Below are positions 24,305-34,860 of a stretch of DNA of 64,000 nucleotides, piece by piece. The DNA comes from Epiperipatus broadwayi (Eukaryota > Onychophora > Udeonychophora > Euonychophora > Peripatidae). Numbering within the stretch: the stretch's first letter is position 1; each line of letters begins with the position of its first letter. A program made the translations under genes and the position numbers. Where the stretch lies: contig JAQFVV010000207.1 in assembly GCA_028023455.1 (NCBI GenBank), forward strand, positions 1,753,243 through 1,817,242, in the 5' to 3' direction. The notes beneath the pieces were generated by a model that worked only from the letters and a program-made list of their open reading frames with translations, did no database searches and had not been told where the DNA came from.

Positions 24305-27300
24305 TGTGCCAGTCAAAACATGTTTATCCATCTAACATGAGCTGGAACTCACAAACTGGACTTCAAACCCAGTCAAGCCCGAGATTTAGGTCAGGGACCA
24401 GCCTGGATTCGAACCCACTCTCCAAGCACCAGATCTAATACCTAATGGATAACATAACAGTGATGGTACACAAGAATTAATTCTTAATCCGGCCTGCTAG
24501 CAAATCGAGAAAACAATAAGACTCATGGACTTAAACATATATATAAACAACTTAAATACTAGAGACATTCCAAAGATAAAATCTAATATATTAATTTAAT
24601 AGGGGCTTTACTAATGAAAAGCTGTGGGCAATTAGTGAATTGGATTGATCTAATAATGAGACAGAAACTGATATATGATGAATTATAAATATATTTATTG
24701 ACAATTTGAGATGTATTTTGATATAACATTATTGTTGGCAAATGCACGCAGGCATTTTATTTATAAAGTAACAATTCTCTAGGCCATTTGAACAATAATT
24801 GATACGTTGGCAAATAGGTTTGTTGCTATTACTTAATGGAGCCAAATATCATGCTATACAACTAATCACTACATTCACTTATTAGTTATGTCCTTTTATA
24901 ATCAGTTGGAGTGGCTATTATACATGTAATCAAACCAAGTCTGGAGTGAAGCATAATAATACATGTGATTATAATAAATTTATTTATTAAATATGAGCAT
25001 ATCAAGCATCCCAGATAGCTTAAGATCGAACGGGTTTTCAAGAATGCTTCGATTCAATGCTGAAGATTGCATATTATGGGGTAGAGTTGGCTATAGAGAT
25101 TTTACTGATATTCTAGGCACAAGTAAAATATAATAATAAAGTTGCTCTGTGGATGGAAGAATAGTTTTAGAGTTTTTGTGACAAACACCGGTTTACCCAA
25201 TAACCGGTCATCATGCTGCTAAAAGGGAACCTTTATTTGGTTCATAAGAGGCAGGGGGACTTATGTGCTAATCTGGCCTGTAGCTCAGACTTAGCTACTG
25301 CACTACCCATAAGAGAAGAAGATGGGCTGGACTTACCGTGGCTCCATCTTATGTATATATAAAAAAACAGCAAATTAAATGAACACAAGTTTATCAGCTT
25401 GATCAAAAGAGCCAACTCTTCTGTAGCATGAGAAATATATATATGCTACTGATAGGAATATATACAAACTTTACTTTATCCCAGTCAATCTTTTCAGTTA
25501 TCTATAATTAATAAACTAAAAAGCGGAGTATATTTAAAGGACTTACGAATACTTTAATAAGAAATATATTTATAATTACACTCCAGGCTAGTTTAATCTT
25601 TAGTAGCATAGTAAATTAAAGGTTGAAAATTTTGATTTATGGCCTGTTTTATATTTAAATTAATTAATTAATAAATGACTAAATAACAACGAGCACAAAT
25701 GGTTCGCATTATTTAGAAATTAGGTTTTCGAAACAGCGCACAAAATGACACTATAATAACTAATAATTTGAAGATTTTAAATTATATCTTTTAAAACAAC
25801 ATATTTGGTAAGTAAATACACACTGTTTTGAAATGTAGGCATAATCAATAATAATTAATAATAAGCAAAAGAAAAACAAATATAACTGCAGTGATTTAAT
25901 TATATAGCAAAATATTAATTAACAAAGAAATTTAGCAAAAGTATTTCATTTATAGATTTCAAATACTATTTAGAAGGCAATTTAGATAGAGTTTAATTAT
26001 ATAGTCATATGGTTAGCTACCCTGTATTTTGAAGAAATAATGATTATGTTGGATTTCACACAGAGCTCTGCGATTTTAAATAGTATTAAAACAGTTCCAT
26101 AGCTGGACTGGAGATATTCGAGCTGGAGTGAAGGTGAGTTCTTTGGTTGATTATGGCATCTTCTATTTAGTTGCGAGATGATTTAAAATGGTGTTTCTGT
26201 AGCTGGACTGAAATTGGAACGAAGGCAAGTTCTTTTTAGCAGCTTACAACATCTACTTATTATAAGCTGTTAGGGCAACGTTGGTTGTTGCTTCGGACTA
26301 TGGGTGGATTGACTTCTGACATTCCATCACAGGAAAACAGCAAAATTCTTGCCTGACTTTAGCCAGACATGGTAAAATTAAACAATTTATAACTTCTGAT
26401 ATTAACAGCTCTTCAAAAGCAAGATGGAGTATCCCTTCCCACTTAAAATAAGGCCTATTTATATATTTTTCACCAAGCCTTAACATCTTTTTGGAATTTC
26501 GTTTGCCTCAGGACTAATTGACTTTTAATTAAAACAAAATCATATAATCTAATTTCTACAACAGATAACATCACTGAGGTGTTATTTAATTTACTTAAAA
26601 TTATTAAAATATATAAATCATATAATTCAATTCAGATTTCACTAATTTAATTTTTTTTTAGGTGTTATAGAATGTTAAAGCTTAGCAGAAGGAATGGTAT
26701 TCTGATTTAATCATAAAGTCTTTTGTTGAAACAAAATCAATCAGTAAACAGATTTTACTTTTAACCTAAGTGCGGTCACTAATTCTTGTTTACACAAAAT
26801 TCTCATTTTTAATTATAAATGGATTTTTATAAACTGAAATAAGTAACTTTTAACATATTTGTTTTTACAAAATAACAAATTGGACAGATTTAAACCAATA
26901 CTTTAGTTTCTGTTATATATATAAAACATTAAATCAGAAAACTTAAATATATTTTAAAGAAAATGTTTTACATTATTTCTTTTTTATTTAAACTTAAATA
27001 TATATATGAATCATTTTGCCATTATTCCAAGGTTTAAATTATTTATCCACATATGAATATAATAGCGAATATAATTAAGAATTGACTGAAAATTAATAAA
27101 ACATCTTATAATAAATTATGAGCATTTCTACACTATAATTTTATCAAACCTATCTAAGTATAGTGTATTTTCGTATGTAAATGGATGATGCCATTCAAGC
27201 AGCCATGATAGCAAAGTTTTACCCCTCGACTTATTTATAACATTATTACATTTAAGATAGGTTCGAAACCAGTTCAAACAAGTAGGTCATTAAGTTGATG

Positions 27301-27335
27301 GTGAAACGGAAAGGGATTGGGAGGTTTCCATTTCA
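24305..27335 (-). repeat. Probable solo LTR of the long-LTR gypsy lineage
   Basis: Left edge TGTGCCAGTCAAAACA closely matches the reverse complement of the 5' LTR end at 57118 (TGTACCGGTCAAAACAG). The right edge is TTTCA, so the element strand reads TGAAA...GGCACA. ATAT occurs on both flanks (24301-24304 and 27336-27339), but this is TA repeat and weak evidence. Length about 3.0 kb. No coding sequence inside. The interior boundaries make it a candidate solo LTR; nested insertions are possible. Confidence 0.6.
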
Positions 27336-27475
27336 ATATATATATATGAAAAACAAAAAACACAAGTTAAAAACTTGCATACGCTTGTATTTATGACTAT
27401 AGATGGCATTATACCAAAAGCACCTTCAAGTGTTTGTTTACATAAACGTCAGAGCGAGTATTTCACTATCTCTAA

Positions 27476-27541
27476 CTTAATTTCCACCTTCATATCATGA
27501 TTTCAAGCTATTTGCTATCATCAGTGAAGGACTAGATTAAG
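27476..27541 (-). ncRNA. Type I hammerhead ribozyme, 402-bp family
   Basis: Minus strand, 66 nt: outer stem I CUUAAU, internal loop, inner stem I CCUUCA, core CUGAUGA, stem II UAGC-AAAUA-GCUU, GAA, palindromic AUCAUGAU (minimal stem III), A, then UGAAGG pairing to CCUUCA and AUUAAG pairing to CUUAAU. Predicted cut between 27493 and 27492. The stem II closing pair is U-U where G-C is usual. Confidence 0.75.
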
Positions 27542-27876
27542 AAACTAGATCTAAAACACAAACTCTGAGCATTTAAGAAACAGTTTCTATTCAGCTTGCA
27601 AGTGTGAATCTTTTAGACACGTAATGCCTTCAAACTCAGCATCGCATGCCAGATGGCTACATGGGTCTGATATCAGTTCAGCATCACCACATAGTAGAAG
27701 TCTCTGCAATATATATCATTGCAAGAAAGACCTCAAAGGTACATTTATGAAAAACACAAAACACAAGTTAAAAACTTGCATACGCTTGTATTTATGACTA
27801 TAGATGGCGTTATACCAAAAACACCTTCAAGGGTTTGTTTACATAAACGTCAGAGTGAGTATTTCACTATCTCTAA

Positions 27877-27900
27877 CTTAATTTCCACCTTCATATCATG
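27877..27900 (-). ncRNA. Hammerhead ribozyme 3' half cut off by the inversion
   Basis: Only AUUAAG, the internal loop, UGAAGG and part of stem III remain on the minus strand. Beyond 27900 the array continues in the opposite orientation. It cannot cleave by itself. Confidence 0.75.
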
Positions 27901-27949
27901 AATAGAAACTGTTTCTTAAAGCTCAGAGTTTGTGTTTTAGATCTAGTTT

Positions 27950-28015
27950 CTTAATCCTGTCCTTCACTGATGATAGCAAATAGCTTGAAATCATGACATG
28001 ATGGTGGAAATTAAG
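27950..28015 (+). ncRNA. Degenerate hammerhead ribozyme, 402-bp family
   Basis: Same layout as the other copies, on the plus strand, with CUGAUGA and GAAA intact. Stem III reads AUCAUGAC, losing the required A-U closing pair, and the returning stem I strand is UGAUGG with one mismatch to CCUUCA. Probably inactive. Confidence 0.7.
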
Positions 28016-28350
28016 TTAGAGATAGTGAAATACTCGCTCTGATGTTTATGTAAACAAACGCTTGAAGGTGTTTTTGGTATAACGCCATCTATAGTCATAA
28101 ATACAAGTGTATGCAAGTTTTTAACTTGTGTTTTTTGTTTTTCATAAATGTACCTTTGCGGTCTTTCTTGCAATGATATATATTGCAGAGACTTCTACTA
28201 TGTGGTGATGCTGAAATGATATCAGACCCATGTAGCTATCTGGCATGCGATGCTGAGTTTGAAGACATTACATGTCTAAAAGATTCACGCTTGCAAGCTG
28301 AATAGAAACTGTTTCTTCAATGCTCAGAGTTTGTGTTTTAGATCTAGTTT

Positions 28351-28416
28351 CTTAATCCTGTCCTTCACTGATGATAGCAAATTGCTTGAAATCATGATAT
28401 GAAGGTGGAAATTAAG
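28351..28416 (+). ncRNA. Type I hammerhead ribozyme, 402-bp family
   Basis: Intact stem I (both helices), CUGAUGA, GAA and AUCAUGAU-A. Stem II is AGCA-AAU-UGCU, one pair longer than in its neighbours because of an A to T change. Predicted cut between 28399 and 28400. Confidence 0.76.
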
Positions 28417-28752
28417 TTAGAGATAGTGAAATATTCGCTCTGACGTTTATGTAAACAAACGCTTGAAGGTGTTTTTGGTATAATGCCATCTATAGTCATA
28501 AATACAAATGTATGCAAGTTTTTTAACTTATGTTTTTTGTTTTTCATAAATGTACCTTTGAGGTCTTTCTTGCAATGATATATATTGCAGAGACATCTAC
28601 TATTTGGTGATGCTGAACTGATATCAGACCCATGTAGCTATCTGGCATGCGATGCTGAGTTTGAAGACATTACGTGCCTAAAAGATTCATGCTTGCAAGC
28701 TGAATAGAAACTGTTTCTTAAACGCTCAGAGTTTGTGTTTTAGATCTAGTTT

Positions 28753-28818
28753 CTTAATCCTGTCCTTCACTGATGATAGCAAATAGCTTGAAATCATGAT
28801 ATGAAGGTGGAAATTAAG
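28753..28818 (+). ncRNA. Type I hammerhead ribozyme, 402-bp family
   Basis: Identical in layout to the copy at 28351, exactly 402 bases downstream. Predicted cut between 28801 and 28802, so co-transcription with the previous copy would release a 402-nt monomer (28400-28801). Confidence 0.76.
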
Positions 28819-29101
28819 TTAGAGATAGTGAAATACTCGCTCTGACATTTATGTAAACAAATGCTTGAAGGTGTTTTTGGTATAACGCCATCTATAGTCA
28901 TATATATATATATATAATATAAATAAACAATGTTCAGATAAAATAATTAAATATATCACAATCATATATTAGGTAAATTATATAAACATTTCTACTTGTA
29001 CTATATATATAAAAACAAACAATGTCCAAGATAAAATTATTAAATATATCACAATTATATATTAGGCAAATTATATAAATGTATTCAATTGTACTATATA
29101 T

Positions 29102-29620
29102 TGTAATGGGACACATCGGTGGTAAATATTTTCTGATGAGCATATTGCAGGAAGGAACTATCTAATGGAATTCCCCAATGCAGATGTTACCCCAACCTAC
29201 AACAACATTTCCTGCTCATCAAAGGATGTAGCACCATAGAGACTGGAAGTATCTAGAAATTTATGTGATTGGTTTCCCAAATGGTGCCACTAGGGTTGCA
29301 TCTCACTACAACCTTACTTACCATCATCTGGTTATGCCAAACATAGCTTAGGAGGCATGAGATTCTTGTGAATCTGTGCATAAATGGATGAATGATGCAA
29401 ATGAAATTGACAAAAGGTATTATTTATTTTGAAACAAACATTTTATTTAATAACAATATCACTTATAAAGTTCTTAAAGAATAAGAAAAAGTTTGCTGAC
29501 AGCCTCTATACTGGCTATCTTCATATCTGTGTGCACATTATGGATGTTTATCTGATTGTTCCTGAGTGCAAATTGTCCTTCTAGGTTTGAAGTTCCTTCA
29601 TCTGCATAGATATGTATCCA
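29102..29620. repeat. Left LTR-like direct repeat
   Basis: Shares about 500 aligned bases with 33864-34419, including the landmarks TTTTCTGATGAGCA, ATTCCCCAATGC, AGAGACTGGAAG and GTTTGCTGACAG. An (AT)-rich tract precedes it. Confidence 0.75.
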
Positions 29621-29623
29621 TGT

Positions 29624-30130
29624 GTATAAAAGTACTTAATTTATTTAGATATTTTGAAGTATTTATTCTATCCAAGTATCTTGAAGTACTTATTTTAATC
29701 CAGGTATCAAGAAATATGTGTTTTAATCCAGAAATCCCAAGTACTTATTTTTATTTTACATATCATACAAGTGTGGACTTGAACCACTTATCTAATATAT
29801 CCATATGGTTTGAGTCATTATTGAGAAAAAAGTTATTACTTAATATATTTTGTGTGGGTTTGAACCACTTATCCATCATATCAATACAATTAGAAGTCAT
29901 TATTTGAAAGAGATTTATCATTACTTAATATATTCAGTGTGGGTTTGAACCACTTATTCATTATATCAACACTATTTGAAGTCATTATATGGAAGATATT
30001 TATTATTACTTAATATTCAGTGTGGGTTTGAACCATTTATTCATCATATCAATACCATATGAAGTCATTATTTGAGAGATTTATTATTACTTAATATATT
30101 CAGTGTGGGTTTGAACCATTTATTCAGAAT
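29624..30130 (+). repeat. Dispersed repeat with 84-bp tandem monomers (copy 1)
   Basis: Begins TGTATAAAAGTA with short TTGAAGTA(C/T)TTATT repeats, then about four units of 83-85 bp marked by GGGTTTGAACCA at about 29856, 29941, 30024 and 30107. The same unit order occurs at 39447-39915. No coding potential. Confidence 0.88.
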
Positions 30131-31899
30131 AAATATTTTTTTATTATTTGGAAGCATTACATTATTATTCCTTAATTCACATATATAAATATTTCCTTAA
30201 TTTATGTTAAATGTGGTTCCAGAGGCAATTCATTCTATCAAAGTTTTTTTTATAAAATAATAACTGTTATTCCAAATAAAAAATTTATTTTATTTGGAAG
30301 CATTTTAATAATCAATCAATCAATCCAGAAAAATGACATTTTATCAAGTCATAGATTATCTTATTAAACACATCTTACAAAATACTCCACTGCATTCCAT
30401 TTTTAAATATATTTCCTTTTTGTATTACTTACAATCAATCAATTTTAAAGCAACATTTCATTATATTATATTTTAACTTAAGAAATGCAATATACAAAAT
30501 ATTTTATATATTATAAAAGGTCTATAAAAGATGTACAATTTTTCTAACTAAACCTACATCTGCTGGTGATTCACTATAAATTTTCCAATTAATATGGGGT
30601 GTTCTGAGAGTTTAACAAATCAATGGTTATTTCACAGGCCTTGATTTTATTTTACTTCATAACTGAACTGAGGGCAGTGAAGAGAGAAATCTATTTTTGA
30701 TTACCCAAATATTTGAAGATATAATATTTTAACCACTTGTTTCTTTATTTAATATTTTTTAGTTACAGTTTCCTTCTTTTCATTATTCACTGTGCTCCAT
30801 GCTTTGTTGGGCTAGTAGTCATATAATATGGATTACTCTAATAACAGTCTTGATGTTTTCTAACTATAAGTCTGCTACAAAAATCTCTTAAGCAATCTCT
30901 ATTCCCCTATTTATCTCTTTATTCTTTTTTTATCTCTCAGTTTTGGGATCGATCTAACAGCAATCTTCTTAGAGGTCCATGTGTTTATTTTTTTTGCATT
31001 GGCCATCTATTTTTGGTGGGAACATATTCTAATGACTCTTATCTGACATTTTTGAAAAATATCTATTGATTTTTATGCCCGTTGCAATCTTTTTTTTATT
31101 AATTGTTAATTACAGCATTTTTTTTGATAATCTGTAAACATTAAACTTTTGCAAAATATTCCATTTTCACAATACTTTTAATATTTTAAAATATTAATTT
31201 TTAAATTGCTGTCAACTTTTTATTTCTTTGTTTTAATTTTTATTTTTGAAAATGGTGTCAGCTTTTTTAAAATTTTATCTCAACAGTTTTAAATTGGGGG
31301 GCAGTGAGAGCTTCAAATTATATATGTGAAACAATCTGTTTGTTTTATTACCCCCCACTAAATTTTGGGATGAAATTGCCTGGAAATATGATTTCATTCC
31401 ACACACTATAACTTTTTTTATTCATAGTTATTATTTTCTTTTCATTGTTTTTTTCAACATTGGAAAGATGCTGATGAAGTAAGTAAGATGAGATGGTGAA
31501 AGTGAATACATGACCCACACCATTCAATGCCAGGGTGAGCAGACAGCTAAGCATGGACTACCAGAACACAATGCCCCATGATATCATGATAAGCACTGCC
31601 TTTTCTAAGTACCTAGACAGATCATTCACAAGTAGTATCCCAAAAATATCAGGCATTGAGCCAGCCCTGCTCATCTCTTGTGAGTCTTAGAGTCTATAGA
31701 TGAGGGCTATTTATGAGACCAAATCTATTCATGAGGCCTACATAAACACTGCTGAACTATTCTGGGAGGTCAACAACCAGGACTGGATAGTGCCAAGCAT
31801 ATATTTTGGAACATCATGAATACAATGCATCCTAGCAGCCCTGCTCAATCATCCACCCACCACAACATGAAAAATGCAACTCACACAATGCTACATCTT
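30131..31899. other. AT-rich DNA, no gene seen
   Basis: T-rich and low-complexity in places. From about 31500 composition becomes less AT-biased, possibly the 3' part of the decayed gag-like region downstream, but no protein similarity could be read. Confidence 0.4.
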
Positions 31900-31901
31900 A
31901 C

Positions 31902-33420
31902 TCACAAACCTCTTCCAACAGCTACCTCAATTTTTTTATTCAGACCTGTAGCTACATCCTGGTTTGGGAGACTGAGGATTATAATCAATTCTTTGATGAT
32001 AATTTCCCTTGTTTTGAGGTGATGGACTCCTATATTCTTTTGTCTTTGGTCATTTTTCAGGCCAGACATCATCATCGTGGCTTGCTTTTTTATCCACACT
32101 TCTCTGCAGCTCATTACTTCTGTGTGATTTTTTAATGATACTGGTCTGATATGGACTATGCATTGTACCTGTTGAATTTTTTCTTTTTGTCTTCCATGGT
32201 GGTGCTTCATTTCTTTTATTGGCAATACCATGGCAGTATTTTTTAATTGTTGTAGAATCGTGGAGGCAATTTTTTCTTATAATGAATAGCACCTACTCTT
32301 GGCCCATCATCTTTCCTATATGGAGTTCTATTTGGCAGCTTGGACCCTCCTTCTTTATTAGTTGCTGAGGTACCATAGTTGTCATATACTGTTAACAACT
32401 CAGCCACCTGCTCAGTGGACCAGCGATCCATCCCAATTAGCATTTTTTGACATAAATAGAAAAACTATGGTGGATGGAAGGTCTGATAATGGGTCCACTG
32501 TCAGGGCCCTTAATTTGGCTACTTGTTTTCTGAAGAAGGGTGTTAAGGTTCACCAGGTGGGCATTTTTCCTGGGATACCCTATATGTGTCCTCTCTTGAG
32601 AGTCATAACTCCAGTAGCAGCTTACAAGTGCCTTTTTAAAATCATTAAAATTGATGTGGGTGGGCTAAACAATGAATCCCACCTGGCTTGAGCTGTATCC
32701 TGAAAATGGCTGCAGGCTTGGCCAGTTTTGCCTTCTCAGACATTGCATTAATACTGAAGTACCAGTCTAAACATTTTATGTATTCAATAAGTTCTTTATG
32801 AGAACATTCTAAACATTTTTTTATCTTAAGGAATTCATTCACAATTCCTCGCATATAATTGTCAGCTGGCACTTCTTGGTTGATTTTTTACTATTTTCTT
32901 CTTTACATTTTGTTTGTGATTGTTGCTGTCTCTTCCTTTACTGGCAATGTGCAGCTACTTTTTATCTTCAGTTCTCTCATTTGGAAGGTCAGACTGTTCT
33001 TGGATTTGTTCAATTTTCATATCCATGGTGTCACAAATTTGAGTCATCTTGACCTCTTGCTCTATTAGTGACCTGTTAACTTCATCCATGACCTCTTCTT
33101 TTATTTTCAATATTTGGTCATTCATCTGTTTAATTATTTGCTCAAACTTTTCATTTTGAATTTCCATTGCTTTGTGATTTGTTTTTCTATTCTTTGGTTT
33201 GCTTCTATTGTGTTTCTTATCTACTTCTCTCTGTTGCTCTTTTTTTTGGTTATCTTCTTCTCACAGTTTATCTTCTTCTCTTTGTTCATGTCTTTTTTTT
33301 ATCTTTTTCTTTTTGTTTCTATCTTTTTTATTATATTCTTCTCTTTATTCATCTCTTTTTTTGTTATCTTCTTCTTTTTGTTCATCTCTTTTTTGTTATA
33401 TGTTTTTATAATTTCCATCA
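31902..33420 (-). pseudogene. Decayed gag-like coding region with coiled coil
   Basis: Minus-strand protein-like segments run in order through several frames. First a Lys/Glu-rich low-complexity N-terminus (33420-33180), then a coiled-coil stretch (NEKFEQIIKQMNDQILKIKEEV, 33167-32955). Next is a helical segment (MRGIVNEFLKIKKCLECSHKELIEYIKCLDWYFSINAMSEKAKL, split here as MRGIVNEFLKIKK and ELIEYIKCLDWYF, 32872-32645). Last is a basic, Arg/Lys/Pro-rich tail (NRTPYRKDDGPRVG, 32443-31902). This organisation resembles retroelement Gag proteins, but no zinc knuckle or named domain is visible. Frame changes and stops show it is dead. It lies between two LTR-like repeats. Confidence 0.5.
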
Positions 33421-33863
33421 GCTGGACTAGCATGGAAGCCTCCTTCATTTTCTATGCTTGTTGTTGATCTTCTTCTTGGGATCATTATCTACTTGCTTTT
33501 GTCCTTCCTCAGGAAGATTCTCTTTCTTTCTGTGTTCATCATCTTTTTTTTTTGCTCTGATTATCATCTATTTAAACTACAATTTATTTCTTTGCTATAT
33601 TTACTCTTTGACAACTTTTTACTATACTTTTTTATTTAATAAGCTTTTCTCCCTCTCTCTCCACATCACAGTTCAACTTCATCTTCTTTCTCATGCCTGT
33701 TTTGTTATTATTGCTATTTACTTTACTTTGCTCTCTTAAATTCCCCTTCTTTTTTTCTGGTTCATTTCAGACTCCCATACCATGTGCACTGTTCACAAAC
33801 ACAGAGTCATAAATGCATCTGCCTTGTACACTTCTTGTTTAGCCTCATGATTAAGGTGACAAA

Positions 33864-34419
33864 TGTAACTGGACAAGATCATCCAACCTTTTTACATCAG
33901 TTATAAACATTTTCTGATTACATTGGTTGTAAACATTTTCTGATGAGCAGCAAGGAACTATTGATTGGCATTCCCCAATGCCGATGTTACCCCACTTACA
34001 ACAGCATTTCCTGCTCATCAGAAAATGTAGTGCCATAGAGACTGGAAGCATCTAGAAATGTATGTGTTTGGTTTCCCAAACAGTGCCACTAGAGTTCCAT
34101 CTCACTGCAACCTTACTTACCATCATCTGGCTATGCTGAACATAGCTCAGGAGACATGAGATTCTTGTGAACCAGTGCATAAATGGACAAATGATGCAAA
34201 TAAAATTGACAAAAGGTATTATATATTTTGAAACAATAATTTTATTTAATAAAAATATGACTTGTAAAGTTTTTAAAAAAGAAGGAAAAGTTTGCTGACA
34301 GTCTCTATACTGGCTGTCTTTCTATCTGTATGCCCATTACATATGTTTTTCTGATTGTTTCTGAATGAGAATTGTCCTTCTAGGTTTGAAGCTTCCTCAT
34401 CTGCATGGATATGAATCCA
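33864..34419. repeat. Right LTR-like direct repeat
   Basis: Partner of 29102-29620. Near its start a roughly 27-bp segment (ATAAACATTTTCTGATTACA) is tandemly repeated. An 18-bp exact inverted pair (ACATTTTCTGATGAGCAG near 33929 and its complement near 34011-34028) gives it a strong hairpin. Confidence 0.75.
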
Positions 34420-34823
34420 TGTACCGGTCAGTTTTATCTGTTCATATAACAAGATCTAGCATCTAGGCAAAAGTACCTCAAGTCCAATCATGCATAAGAT
34501 ACATAAGTCAGGAACACTCATGAATTCTGCTCTATTTGCTTATTTTTCCAGATCTACCAACTTATGAGCAACAATCCTGATGATACTGATCTAATTTATC
34601 TTTCTCCACTGGCATCGCAAAGTGGAGACACAAACAGATTCTAATTTAAAATTATATAATGGAATATTTTAGCATTAAATAGAAGTTTGACCCATTTAAA
34701 GGTTGTGATCTTTCATATTAACTATATCTATAAGATTAGCAGGAGATCATCTAGTTAGAATGAGCATTATTTAATAATTAAGATAATATTTAAATAAAAG
34801 AAAACAATGATACTGCAAGTTTA

Positions 34824-34860
<37 letters not shown>

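Larger units (their letters stand above)
27348..28905. repeat. Array of ~402-bp ribozyme repeats, inverted in the middle
   Basis: Two units (one full of 391 bp, one partial) run with their ribozyme on the minus strand from 27348 to 27900. The orientation then flips, and units with the ribozyme on the plus strand run to 28905. Landmark spacing is 401 and 402 bases in the right half. (TA)n tracts flank both outer ends. Short similar reading frames inside the units are by-products of the repeat and not evidence of a protein. Confidence 0.9.
29102..34419. mobile_element. Candidate LTR element with ~0.52-kb direct repeats
   Basis: About 520 bp at 29102-29620 recurs in direct orientation at 33864-34419, each starting TGTAA(C/T)(T/G)GGACA and ending near ATCCATGT. 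Between them is a decayed minus-strand gag-like region. No pol motif was recognised, and primer site and polypurine tract are unclear, so orientation is undecided. An independent dispersed minisatellite (29624-30130) sits next to the left repeat. Alternatively these could be two separate insertions of one repeat. Confidence 0.55.

Noticed and set aside
27719-28173. Two similar 60-codon frames (start MQERPQRYIYEK) as a conserved small protein
   Set aside because: They lie in opposite halves of the inverted ribozyme array and match only because the repeat units match.
29130-29160. CTGATGAG in the LTR-like repeats (29130 and 33940) as a ribozyme core
   Set aside because: No GAAA follows a stem II and the motif is part of a simple 18-bp inverted pair.
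33114-33739. Hydrophobic Phe/Leu/Ser-rich plus-strand frames that look like membrane proteins
   Set aside because: They are the complement of a Lys/Glu-rich minus-strand low-complexity region; TTC/CTT-rich complement always looks hydrophobic.
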